Part shown: positions 1-8,174 of the stretch, one piece after another
Position numbering within the stretch: position 1 is the first letter of the stretch
How the letters are laid out: each line of letters opens with the position of its first letter
Origin: Fragilaria radians
Lineage: Eukaryota; Bacillariophyta; Fragilariophyceae; Fragilariales; Fragilariaceae
Assembly: GCA_900642245.1 (NCBI GenBank)
Contig: CAAAJI010000097.1
Coordinates: 162,955 to 178,277, forward strand
Length of the DNA stretch: 15,323 nt
Direction: 5' to 3'
Made by a program: the position numbers and the translations under genes
The notes under the pieces: generated by a model
Databases searched by the model: none
What the model saw: the letters and a program-made list of their open reading frames with translations, nothing else
What the model was told of the DNA's origin: nothing

Positions 1-1806
1 CATTGACTTTAATCCTCTCATTTCAATATCAGCCACTCCCTTCGACAATGCGTCAAGTCGTAATTTAGCATCCCAATTTGTCAACAGCGTCAGTCGTGAT
101 TGTCCGTTTTCAATCGTCCATTGTTGTTTGGTTACTTCTACAGCATTTCCATGAACTGCCAAGCCAAGTTGATACATACCGTGTTCACCTGTTCCTTCAA
201 TAGCAATATCAAGAACTCCATCAGTCGTCCGCAACGTCCTTGTCCACGTTCCGATGGATTTGGTATGTCGATGATCTTCATCGTTCCTATCACACGTTTC
301 GACGTTGTCACTGGCCGCCAAGACTGTAGCCGACCCTTGCCACCACAATTCTCGAATAGGATATGATACAAGTTGTGTTGTACTATCCCAACATGGTCGT
401 CGATCGATAATTGGTGTCCGTATAGCTTGGGTGTCATGATCAAAGGTATAACCGTACCGACGAGCATGTGCCCATCGACAGATACGACAAATCGAATGAA
501 CATGGGTAAAATCATACTTCTTCCGAAAGGCGGATGGTAGTGGTTGAGTTCGCCATGTATGGTAAGATTCATATAATGTTCGATTGTTTGCAACTTGAAT
601 CAAGTAGGATCCCAATGCTTCGGTAGAAGGAAAGTCATGCCAAGAAATAATGGAATTGAATGGAGCATGTTCCCGAACGTTGGGAGCACCCATGTAAACT
701 GGAAGTGTACCAGACCGCAATGTATCCCAAAGTTTTTCTGTAATATCTACCAAGGAACGCAATAACAACTTTCATGAGAAAAGGCATGAGGAGAAATGCA
801 CGTTACACCTTTGATCGAACTTACAATCTTCTTCTATAGAATTTTCAAATGCCAAATGAAATAAGTATTTTTTCTTAATCGAAAGAGTATCGTCCAGAGA
901 GGCTCCCGGTGGTGGTTCTGCATTTTTCATACATGCACCTAATGAATCGATGCGAAGTATTCGGGTAAGTTCCTCGACGACTGCCTCTCTTCCATTTTTG
1001 GATTTACAGTGAGACGCCAGGAAGGAAGCTCCAGCAATCACTTGATCGTATTGGACTGATGGTGTCTGAATTTCGTATTCCGCCCAAGAAAAGTAGGGTA
1101 GGGGGATTTCTGATCGGAATGATGTCGTTGCAAAAAATAGATTGTTGCGATGACCTTCTGGGTCGACAGCAAGTGACTCATAGTTTTGTGCAGACTCCAT
1201 CGAATATCGGACAATCCAGGGAGTATTGACGATAGAATAATCAGCCATTAATGAATTAGGAGGAATCCGAGTTTCGCAGGGTACGTCACAGGGAAAATCC
1301 TGGAGAGGGACATCATTGATGTTACGTAAAAAACCCGGATCTCCCTCAATACTAATTTGAATCGGTGGCATCATAGATATAGTTTGCATCGATGGAATTG
1401 TGCGGTTAGGAATTAATCGAGATTGTAATTCCCAATCTGGGGGTATATCAACCTGACTTGTATTGGGAGAAAAACGGATACGAAGATATCCTTTCGATGG
1501 TATTTTGTGTGTTTTTTGTGGCGTAAAATCCAACCATCGATCATGATCCAATGGATTATACCAAACCATGGAAGTACGGAAGGGAGGGTCACAGCTATCA
1601 TCTCGAACTGAACTTTTTTCACCGTCATGTTGTGTCTTGGTTGGATGATTCGTACTCATGCTTTTATGAACCATCCAAATGGCTATTCCCTGCATCATCA
1701 TTACAATAAGGTAAAATATATGCCATGGACAATAGCATTTTCTGGATATTGTAGGTTTCTCCCAGTTACATGCTGACAGCGATCGATTTGATTGTGATAC
1801 AACCAT
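1..1806 (-). CDS. GT10 family alpha-1,3-fucosyltransferase-like protein, 3'-partial, two exons
   Basis: Likely transfers fucose from GDP-fucose to glycans in the Golgi. Exon 1 is 1806-825 and exon 2 is 746-1, which stays open to the window edge, giving about 576 residues so far. Residues 27-47 are hydrophobic after a short basic tail, as in a type II Golgi signal anchor. Visible GT10 signatures are YSMESA (201-206), YFSWAEYE (238-245), IDSLGAC (286-292) and LAFENS (318-323). Across the intron, the donor-binding core EEDYITEKLW continues into GTLPVYMGAPN. A CxxC pair (HSICRIC) follows near residues 414-417. The SMESA and YFSWAEY signatures recall plant-type core alpha-1,3-fucosyltransferases. 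More than 150 residues follow the CxxC, and their function is not recognised. The ATG has G at -3 and +4. Only 28 bp separate it from the end of an LTR on the same strand, so the native promoter is displaced. Family call is strong; acceptor specificity is inference. Confidence 0.88.
747..824 (-). other. Spliceosomal intron in the fucosyltransferase gene (78 nt, phase 1)
   Basis: The donor is GTAAGT right after GATT (828-825) and the acceptor is TTGGTAG ending at 747. Joining GATT to ATATTACAG gives Asp-Tyr-Ile-Thr-Glu-Lys, the invariant GT10 core. Without splicing, the frame runs into CKFDQR and a stop at 772. Length and GT-AG borders fit a small diatom intron. Confidence 0.88.
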
Positions 1807-1834
1807 TGCAACAACGAAACAATATTATTGGGGA

Positions 1835-1914
1835 TGTTGAGTACAGACGACACTATGAATGACTTCAAAGAATTGAAATTTTACTAATTTAACGAAAAAA
1901 GTTAGAAAGTTTGC
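1835..1914 (-). repeat. Distal end of element B 3' LTR, cut off by insertion of element A
   Basis: On the minus strand this 80-bp segment ends in TACTCAACA (1843-1835). That is the exact 9-bp inverted complement of TGTTGAGTA, which opens the element B LTR at 7623. Together with 7468-7623 it gives an LTR of about 236 bp. No second LTR of element B is present for alignment, so the call rests on the perfect terminal inverted repeat and on position. The host flank beyond the end is GGGGA (1830-1834). Confidence 0.7.
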
Positions 1915-2190
1915 AGTTGGAGATTTATCCACTACAGTAAAGCAAGGAAGAACACAGTATGGATAAGCAAACGTCACCAATGAAATTACAGCCTTCTCCG
2001 AAAGAAAAGAAAACGAGAGTCAGCCGAACAGTTCACAATCTTTTCATTATCTTAGGAATTCATTAACGACGCATCTCTTTCGTAGTAATCGGTGCCTGTA
2101 TTCCTAGTTACACTTTGACTAACATCCTTATAGGATTGACAATAATCTGATCTATTGTTAGGAGATTGGGTTACAAGTGTTAATTCAACA
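1915..2190 (+). repeat. 5' LTR of element A (276 bp)
   Basis: It matches 7181-7467 throughout, except for an A instead of T as the first base, one A/G difference at GAC(A/G)ATAATC, and absence of the 11 bases GCCCGTACAAA after TATGGATA. It ends TTCAACA. The first base breaks the canonical TG start. Confidence 0.93.
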
Positions 2191-2290
2191 TAATTAAAAG
2201 ATTGTGTCGTAACAAGTCAAAAAGAAGTCGATCGAGATTCCAAGACCGTTTCAGAGCCTTGAAGAAGTCGCAAAGCACAACCATGTCGGA

Positions 2291-3799
2291 ATGAAGAAAG
2301 AAAGCAAAACTTCAATGAAGAAGTCCCCAGAAGCACATTCCCCGCAACGTCAAATCACGAAGAAAGGAAAGCCAGATGTCAAAAAGTCTCTCACTGACTA
2401 CAATTATTACATTGGTTCTGCTACCCAAGCTTCTGATTATGAAACTACAATGGAATATGTCATAAATTACATCAAAAAGACCTTTGATTACGGAAATGAC
2501 ATAGGAACTGAGCTTAAAGAGCTAGCACCCATTGATAAAGAAAAATGGAAGGTGTCAATGAAATTTAGTATGTCATCAGATGAGCTTGTTAGGGCTCAAG
2601 AGAATAAGCAATTTGAATTAGAGTTTCAAGCAGATTATGATGAGTTTAAGAAGAGGATGAATACATATGAGAATAATCAAGTTAAGGCTTATGCAGTCAT
2701 TTGGGAAAGGTGTACTCGCGGAATGAAACAAAAAATTGAATCCAGAGTTGAATTCCCACATAAGATTGAAAATAATCCAATCAAATTGCTAAAAGCTATT
2801 AAGGAATACACCCAAAACTTTCAAGAGCATTGCTATAATATGTCCATAGCTTTGGATTCCCTGAGAAGTCTTTTAAACCTATGTCAGAGAGAGGGTGAGA
2901 CATTGCAAGATTGGACAAGAAGATTCAAGACTGCAAGAGATATCTTTGAATCTCACCTTGGTGGTCCCATGATTTTAACCAAGATTGCTGAGATGTCAAT
3001 GGATTTTGACCCTTCAGACTCAAAACAGGTCAAAAGATGCCAGGAAAGAGAGTTTGAAACATTTTTGGCATTTCTCTATCTCAAGAATGCTGACCGATCA
3101 AAATATGGATCCTTATTGAATGGGCTCAACACTCAACAATCCCTTGGAAACGATCAGTATCCAAAGGCTATTGCTGAGGCCAACAACGTTCTCAGCAACC
3201 ATAAGCTGGATAATACTGTAAGAATGAGGAAGGAGTATGATGAGTCAAAATTGAGAAACAAAACTAAAAAGAGTAATGATGATACAAAAGTCCAAGAAGT
3301 GTCCCTTTCATTTGCGCAGATAGAAGGCTGCTGCTACTGCTGCGGAAAACCAGGGCATCGCTCACCAACATGCCGCTTTAATAATAAGCCAAAAGAGGAG
3401 TGGGCGATCAACAAGGCCCAACAGAGCTTTCTGCAATTGCAAGGATCTACACCAACTATTACTGCACCATCAGTAGCTCCAACTGATCAGACAACAACTA
3501 ATGATAGTACAAGAACTACAAGTGGTTGGGCTGGAGCTCATATTAACTATGGGTTTGTGCAGACAAACAGAATGCATGACTGGATTCTTTTATATAACCA
3601 GTCTAGTGTTACTGTTTTTTCCAACAGAGACTTAGTAGAAAATATTCGTACAACATCAGAGACTCTTAATTTACACACAAACGGAGGAATCTTGTCAACA
3701 AATATGAAATGTGACATTCCCATGTGGGGAGAAGCATGGTATGCCCCCAACGCCATAACAAACATATTTAGCTTTGCGGAAATGGCGGACAAGTATTGA
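2291..3799 (+). pseudogene. Element A Gag and protease, premature stop and dead protease site
   Basis: This 502-residue frame begins at ATG 2291, 100 bp after the 5' LTR. Residues 1-340 are a lysine-rich Gag region. A CCHC zinc knuckle (C-x2-C-x4-H-x4-C, CYCCGKPGHRSPTC) lies at residues 348-361 and would bind the RNA genome. The protease site reads WILLYNQSS (residues 431-439) where element B has WVLLDSQSN. The catalytic Asp is therefore Tyr435 (TAT at 3593-3595), and the copied protein could not process its polyprotein. The frame stops at TGA 3797-3799 after MADKY. The same frame continues with recognisable protein to a second TGA at 3860. Confidence 0.85.
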
Positions 3800-4923
3800 A
3801 TTACAACAGACTCAGCTGTTGAGAAAGCATTTATGGTTTATTTGCCGGAAAAGAAAGTCTGATTGGAACAAAACGAGAATGGACTTTATGTTTACATACC
3901 TAAAAAGCTTGAAAGATTCCAATTTATGTCTAGTCTGGATGAAAACAAACAATTTTTTACAACAAATCAATTTGAAAGAGTAAAAAGAGCTAGAGAACTC
4001 TACCATGCAATAGGAACTCCTTCATTGAATGATTTTAAATCAATTATAAGAATGAACATCATTGGAAACAATCCTGTTACAACCAAGGATATCAACATTG
4101 CAGAGCAGATTTTTGGTCTGATATTGGTGCTTTAAAAGGTAAAACTGTGAGGAAAACACCAAGACAAGTAATTGATGACACAATTGAGATTCCAAATGAG
4201 CTAATTCAGTCACAACAGAATGTAAAATTGTGCATTGACAACATGCATGTTAATGGAATGCAATTTTTGACAACCATAAGCAAGAACATACAGTACAGAA
4301 CGTCGCAATATGTTGCTTCAAAATTTCCTTCTGAATATGCAAAAGCACTAAAGGAAGTAATTAACATTTATAAGTAGGGAGGATTTAAAGTTACTCACAT
4401 TTTTTGTGATAATGAATTCAGGCCATTGATGCATTTATTGGCAGATCAAGAGCCAGAGATCAAGTTTAATTATTCCAGCCCAAATGAACATGTTCCAGAT
4501 GTGGAACGGAGTATTCGAGTGATAAAGGAAAGAATCAGGGCTACATACCATAGGTTGCTATTTGAAAGGTTGCCAAGAGTAATGGTGAAGATACTGGTTT
4601 TGGAATCTGCTAAAAAATTGAATTTCTTTCCAGCTAAAGGTGGAATATCACCATATTATAGTCCCCGAATGATATTACATCATAAAAATATGGACTACAA
4701 TATACAATGTAAACATGCATTTGATACCTATGTTCAAGCACACAAAGATCCAAAGTTGAAAAATTCAAATAGTCCCAGAACTCTTGATTGTATTTATTTG
4801 TGATATTCTGACAATATTCAAGGAGGACATCAATTACTACATCTACAAACAAACAAGATAATCACTAGACAACACGTCACAAAAGTTCCAATCACTTCAT
4901 CCATTATTAAGCAAGTTGAAAAA
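3800..4923 (+). pseudogene. Element A pre-integrase domain and integrase, broken by stops and a frameshift
   Basis: Homology to element B continues through QNENGLYVY (pre-integrase) and NIAEQIFG. A lost base near 4117 then moves the frame to GALKGKT. A TAG at 4375 and a TGA at 4801 interrupt the rest. The catalytic triad survives as residues: Asp in CIDNMHVNG (4237-4239), Asp in FCDNEF (4408-4410), and Glu in DVERSIR (4504-4506). The first two lie in one fragment and the last beyond the TAG. At 4801 the TGA aligns with an Arg in element B, consistent with CGA to TGA. Downstream, GGHQLLHLQTNKIITR matches the C-terminal integrase region of element B. Confidence 0.82.
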
Positions 4924-5445
4924 TTGGCAATCAAAGAAGGTATGCCAAAAGGCTGGAAAATTGAGAATCAAGTAAAAAATCTACTTTACGACCATGCTTG
5001 GATTGCAGGAGTGGAGTATGATGATAATTCTGAAAGTGATAAAGAAAGTGATGTTGAGAGTGATGGGGAAAGTAAAGGAATAGATAACCATTCCAATGTT
5101 ACTGACAACGAGGATGATATTAACAATGCATATGACAGAATGGACCCAGATGACATGGCCACAAATTCAAAGACAGCTAATTACAATCCAAACTTGGCCA
5201 TTCAAACTGATGAAAACTTAAATTCCATTAATGATGATTCCTCAGAAGAAGGAAATGATGATGATAATTCAAGTGATGCATCCAACAATTACAATGAAGA
5301 TGATGAAGAGTACCCTTCCAATGAAGATGATGAAGAGTACCCAATTGATAATCCAGAGCCAGATAACAGTCCAAACAATGAACATGGCACTGATGCAAGT
5401 AATGATCCAAAAGTAACAATGACTCGGTCTGTTAGAATATCTTGA
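4924..5445 (+). pseudogene. Element A acidic linker between integrase and RT
   Basis: The segment continues the integrase frame and codes a stretch extremely rich in Asp, Glu, Asn and Ser (about 5030-5400), then TRSVRIS and a TGA at 5443. Element B has a similar acidic segment ending in HYNLRPRK at the same place, so the linker is a shared lineage trait and not a separate gene. No enzymatic motif is visible. It is probably a flexible polyprotein spacer. Confidence 0.75.
5293..5342 (+). repeat. Two-copy 27-bp in-frame tandem repeat in the acidic linker
   Basis: The 23-base core AATGAAGATGATGAAGAG plus TACCC occurs at 5293-5315 and 5320-5342. It encodes NEDDEEYP twice at a nine-residue period. 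The copies are identical over the core, suggesting recent slippage. Confidence 0.85.
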
Positions 5446-6627
5446 GCTATAATTGAAGAATATACTGTTGAAAATGCAAGAGTTATTATTAACATGATAT
5501 CTCTTATGAATATGGGTGTGTTAGACAAAAATGATCAACATCAATTTGCACAGACTTACAGCCTGGCTAAAGGAATTAAAGAACTGGGTGTCAAAGGTGA
5601 GCAAGCTGCCATGAAGGAAATGCAACAGCTCCATGAATGCAAAGTTTTTATGCCAATCAATATTAATGAATTGACGCCATTAGAGCGCAAAAGGGCATTA
5701 GAAAGCTTGATATTTTTAACAGAGAAAAAGGATGGGCAGGTATAAGGCAGAACCTGTGCAAACGGAAGTACACAACAAAGTTATGTCAATAGAGAGGATG
5801 CTGCCAGTCCTATGGCCATTACCTCAGTAATTGAAGATAAAGAAGGTAGGGATGTGATGGTTGCAGATGTTCCAAATGCATTCGTTCAGACAAGCATTGA
5901 AGACAACAACAAAGGTGAACGTGTGATCATGAAAATTAGAGGTCCACTAGTTGACATGCTTCTAAACTTAGATGAGGAAAAATATGAACCCTTTGTACTT
6001 CATGAAGGAAAGAGTAAGATTCTTTTTGTGGTGATGCAGAAGGCACTATATGGAATGTTACAATCTGCACTTTTGTACTATAAGAAATTCAAAAAGGATA
6101 TTGAACAAATTGGGTTCAAAATCAATCCTTACGACCCTTGTGTTGCCAATCGAATGGTAAATGGTTCTCAACATACCATAACCTGGCACGTAGACAATAT
6201 AAAGTCAAGTCATGTGGATGATAAGGTTAATGATGACTTCCTACACTGGTTGCAAGCAATGTACGCATCCGATGGAATCAGTCAAATAAAAGCTTCCAGA
6301 GGTTTGAAGCATAATTATCTTGGAATGACGTTAGATTTTTCAAAAAGAGGAGAGTTAAATCTAAATATGACTGACTATATTGCAAAAATGGTTGAGGAGT
6401 TTCCAATGGAATTGAAAGGAACTACAAATTGTGCATGGACTGACGGTCTCTTCAAGACAGAAATTAATGCCAAAAAGTTGGATAAACACCAAGCAGAAAT
6501 TTTCCATACTTTTGTAATGAAAGGAATGTTCTTATGCAAGCAAGGTAGACACGACAATTTACCTGGAATTGCTTTTTTAACAACTAGGGTTACAAAACCA
6601 GACAAGAATGATTGGAAAAGTTGGTAA
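5446..6627 (+). pseudogene. Element A reverse transcriptase, inactivated
   Basis: The RT N-terminal region reads through QQLHECKVFMP and LTPLERKRAL, then a TAA at 5743 sits where a Lys-like codon is expected, followed by GRTCANGSTQ and REDAASP. The palm starts with VADVPNAF, keeping the first catalytic Asp, and ALYGMLQSA. The metal-binding box is WHVDNIK (6184-6201), where element B has WHVDDIK. The second Asp has become Asn (AAT, 6196-6198), which should abolish polymerisation. The frame ends at TAA 6625 because one A is missing from the run near 6617-6620. The shifted frame continues as EKLVRIMTFLK. Confidence 0.85.
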
Positions 6628-7232
6628 GGATCATGACATTCTTGAAAATGACGCAAGATGATACAACTACATTATACATGGACAATTCAAAGATCATTAA
6701 ATGGTACGTTGATGCAGCTTTTGCTGTACATACCGATATGAAAAGTCATACAGGAGCAGTAATGACTCTTGGGAAAGGAATTTTGAACTCAGTGTCTACT
6801 CAACAAAAAGTAAATTCTAGAAGTTCCACTGAAGCTGAATTCATTGCGGTCGACGATGTTATTAGTAAGGTACTCTGGGTTAAGTTATTTATGGAGGAAC
6901 AAGACCAGGAGATTTGTATGAACATCATTTATTGTGACAATCAAAGCTCAATGAAAATGGAACTTAATGGAAAGACTAGTTCTGGAAAGAGGGCAAGGCA
7001 CTTTAATATCAAGTACTACTATGTTACAGATCTTATTGTTAGAGGACTTATTAGCATTGAATACTGCCCAACAAGTGAAATGATTGCAAATTACATGACC
7101 AAACCAATGGTGGGAACTAAGTTTAATAAATTTCGAGAGCAAATCCTAGGCCATATTCCAATTGTTGGTCAGCAGGAGTGTGTTGGAGATTTATCCACTA
7201 CAGTAAAGCAAGGAAGAACACAGTATGGATAG
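6612..7232 (+). pseudogene. Element A RNase H domain, ends inside the 3' LTR
   Basis: This is the C-terminal Pol domain that removes RNA from the RNA-DNA hybrid. Copia RNase H signatures are KWYVDAAFAVH (first Asp), MTLGKG, SRSSTEAEF (Glu), YCDNQSSM (Asp) and ARHFNIKYYY, then ANYMTKP. The visible catalytic residues are intact. The frame joins the RT only through a frameshift near 6620. The stop TAG (7230-7232) lies 50 bases into the 3' LTR. Confidence 0.85.
7174..7180 (+). other. Putative polypurine tract before the 3' LTR of element A
   Basis: AGGAGTG directly precedes the LTR start TGTTG at 7181. The same seven bases precede the element B LTR (7630-7624, minus strand), although the neighbouring sequence differs. 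It is short for a plus-strand primer, so the role is inferred. Confidence 0.5.
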
Positions 7233-7467
7233 CCCGTACAAAAGCAAACGTCACCAATGAAATTACAGCCTTCTCCGAAAGAAAAGAAAACGAGAGTCAG
7301 CCGAACAGTTCACAATCTTTTCATTATCTTAGGAATTCATTAACGACGCATCTCTTTCGTAGTAATCGGTGCCTGTATTCCTAGTTACACTTTGACTAAC
7401 ATCCTTATAGGATTGACGATAATCTGATCTATTGTTAGGAGATTGGGTTACAAGTGTTAATTCAACA
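7181..7467 (+). repeat. 3' LTR of element A (287 bp)
   Basis: It runs from TGTTGGAG to TTCAACA with TGTTG/CAACA terminal inverted repeats. It is nearly identical to 1915-2190: two substitutions and one 11-bp length difference. It abuts the element B LTR fragment at 7468. Confidence 0.95.
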
Positions 7468-7623
7468 GATGCTATCCTTGTTCCGTTTGGTTTAACAACG
7501 CATCTCTGTAGCTTCTGTTGCTCTTGGTACCAAAAGAGAGCGTTGTCGCATCAACCACGTCATAATTTGCCACGTCGTTTTCCACCACGTCATTTGTGAT
7601 ACGTTCCTCATCATTACTCAACA
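7468..7623 (-). repeat. Proximal part of element B 3' LTR (156 bp)
   Basis: On the minus strand it starts TGTTGAGTAATG at 7623, right after AGGAGTG, and runs to the junction with element A at 7467. The RNase H frame extends into it and stops at TAG (7474-7472), just as in element A. It contains three CRE-like sites at 7555-7592. Confidence 0.78.
7555..7592 (-). promoter_or_regulatory. Triplicate CRE-like bZIP sites in the element B LTR, 15-bp period
   Basis: Minus-strand octamers TGACGTGG (7592-7585), CGACGTGG (7577-7570) and TGACGTGG (7562-7555) start exactly 15 bp apart. TGACGT is the core of cAMP-response/bZIP sites, and CRE-type elements act in diatom CO2-responsive promoters. Their place in the first part of the LTR fits a U3 enhancer. 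The segment is also translated as the tail of Pol in five-residue steps. Function is inferred. Confidence 0.55.
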
Positions 7624-7630
7624 CACTCCT
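7624..7630 (-). other. Putative polypurine tract before the 3' LTR of element B
   Basis: AGGAGTG on the minus strand sits immediately before TGTTGAG, matching the same junction in element A. This shared boundary is what places the LTR start at 7623. Confidence 0.5.
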
Positions 7631-8174
7631 CTGGGTTGAATGGTATCTGCTATTAGACCCAATTTTACCTTGAAGTGGTTTGGTAAAATAGTCAGCTATC
7701 ATATTATCTGAGGAGCAATGTACAATGGTGATTTTTATGTTAATCACACAGTCCTGAACAAAGAAGTATCGGATGTGCATATGACGAGTGCGCTTGGAAC
7801 TTGATTGTTTTCCATTCTTTTCTAACCAAATGGAACTCTTATTGTTTTGGTATAGTGTTGCTTCGCAAATGGGATATCCTTGACTTTGAAGAAAATATTG
7901 TGTCCAAAGAATTTGAGGTAGTACATCATGAACACCTACAACTTCACTTTCAGTGGAACTCCGTGTTACAAGCTTCTGCTTTACAGATGTACTATATATG
8001 GACCCTTTTCCAAGTGTCATGGTGCCACCTGTGTGACCTTTCATGCCTTGGTGCACTGCAAATGATGCATCAACCCACCATTGGACCAATCCAGAACCAT
8101 CAGCTGTCAATGTTAATGGAAGATCAATGGTGGCATTTAGGTACTTCAGCACTCTACCCAGCTTCTTACGGTCA

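Larger units (their letters stand above)
1915..7467 (+). mobile_element. Element A: Ty1/copia LTR retrotransposon, complete in structure but coding-defective
   Basis: Two direct repeats of 276 and 287 bp flank a Gag, protease, integrase, RT, RNase H series in copia order. The 3' LTR starts TGTTG and both LTRs end CAACA. The internal region has in-frame stops at 3797 (TGA), 3860 (TGA), 4375 (TAG), 4801 (TGA), 5443 (TGA) and 5743 (TAA). It also has single-base losses near 4117 and 6620. The protease Asp is Tyr and the second RT motif Asp is Asn. It is inserted in the opposite orientation within the 3' LTR of element B. The flanks are TTTGC on the left and GATGC on the right, so no clean 5-bp target duplication is seen. 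I could not recognise a primer-binding site after 2190, where a 100-bp leader precedes Gag. Confidence 0.92.

Noticed and set aside
138..593. 151-codon minus-strand open frame below the fucosyltransferase
   Set aside because: It is out of frame with the spliced exon 2, which carries the GT10 motifs over the same bases.
2191..2290. Primer-binding site after the element A 5' LTR
   Set aside because: The sequence after CAACA shows no match I recognise to a tRNA 3' end such as initiator methionine tRNA, so I do not annotate one.
3774..3983. Possible programmed frameshift between Gag-protease and integrase in element A
   Set aside because: The homologous protein continues in the same frame on both sides of the stops, so no shift is needed there.
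3797..5445. TGA codons in element A as evidence for a recoded genetic code or programmed readthrough
   Set aside because: The stops also include TAG and TAA, frameshifts and dead active sites accompany them, and no readthrough context is seen; decay explains all.
7468..7507. Element B LTR fragment as a solo or unrelated third LTR
   Set aside because: It is continuous with element B RNase H through the AGGAGTG-TGTTG junction and has a matching end at 1835.
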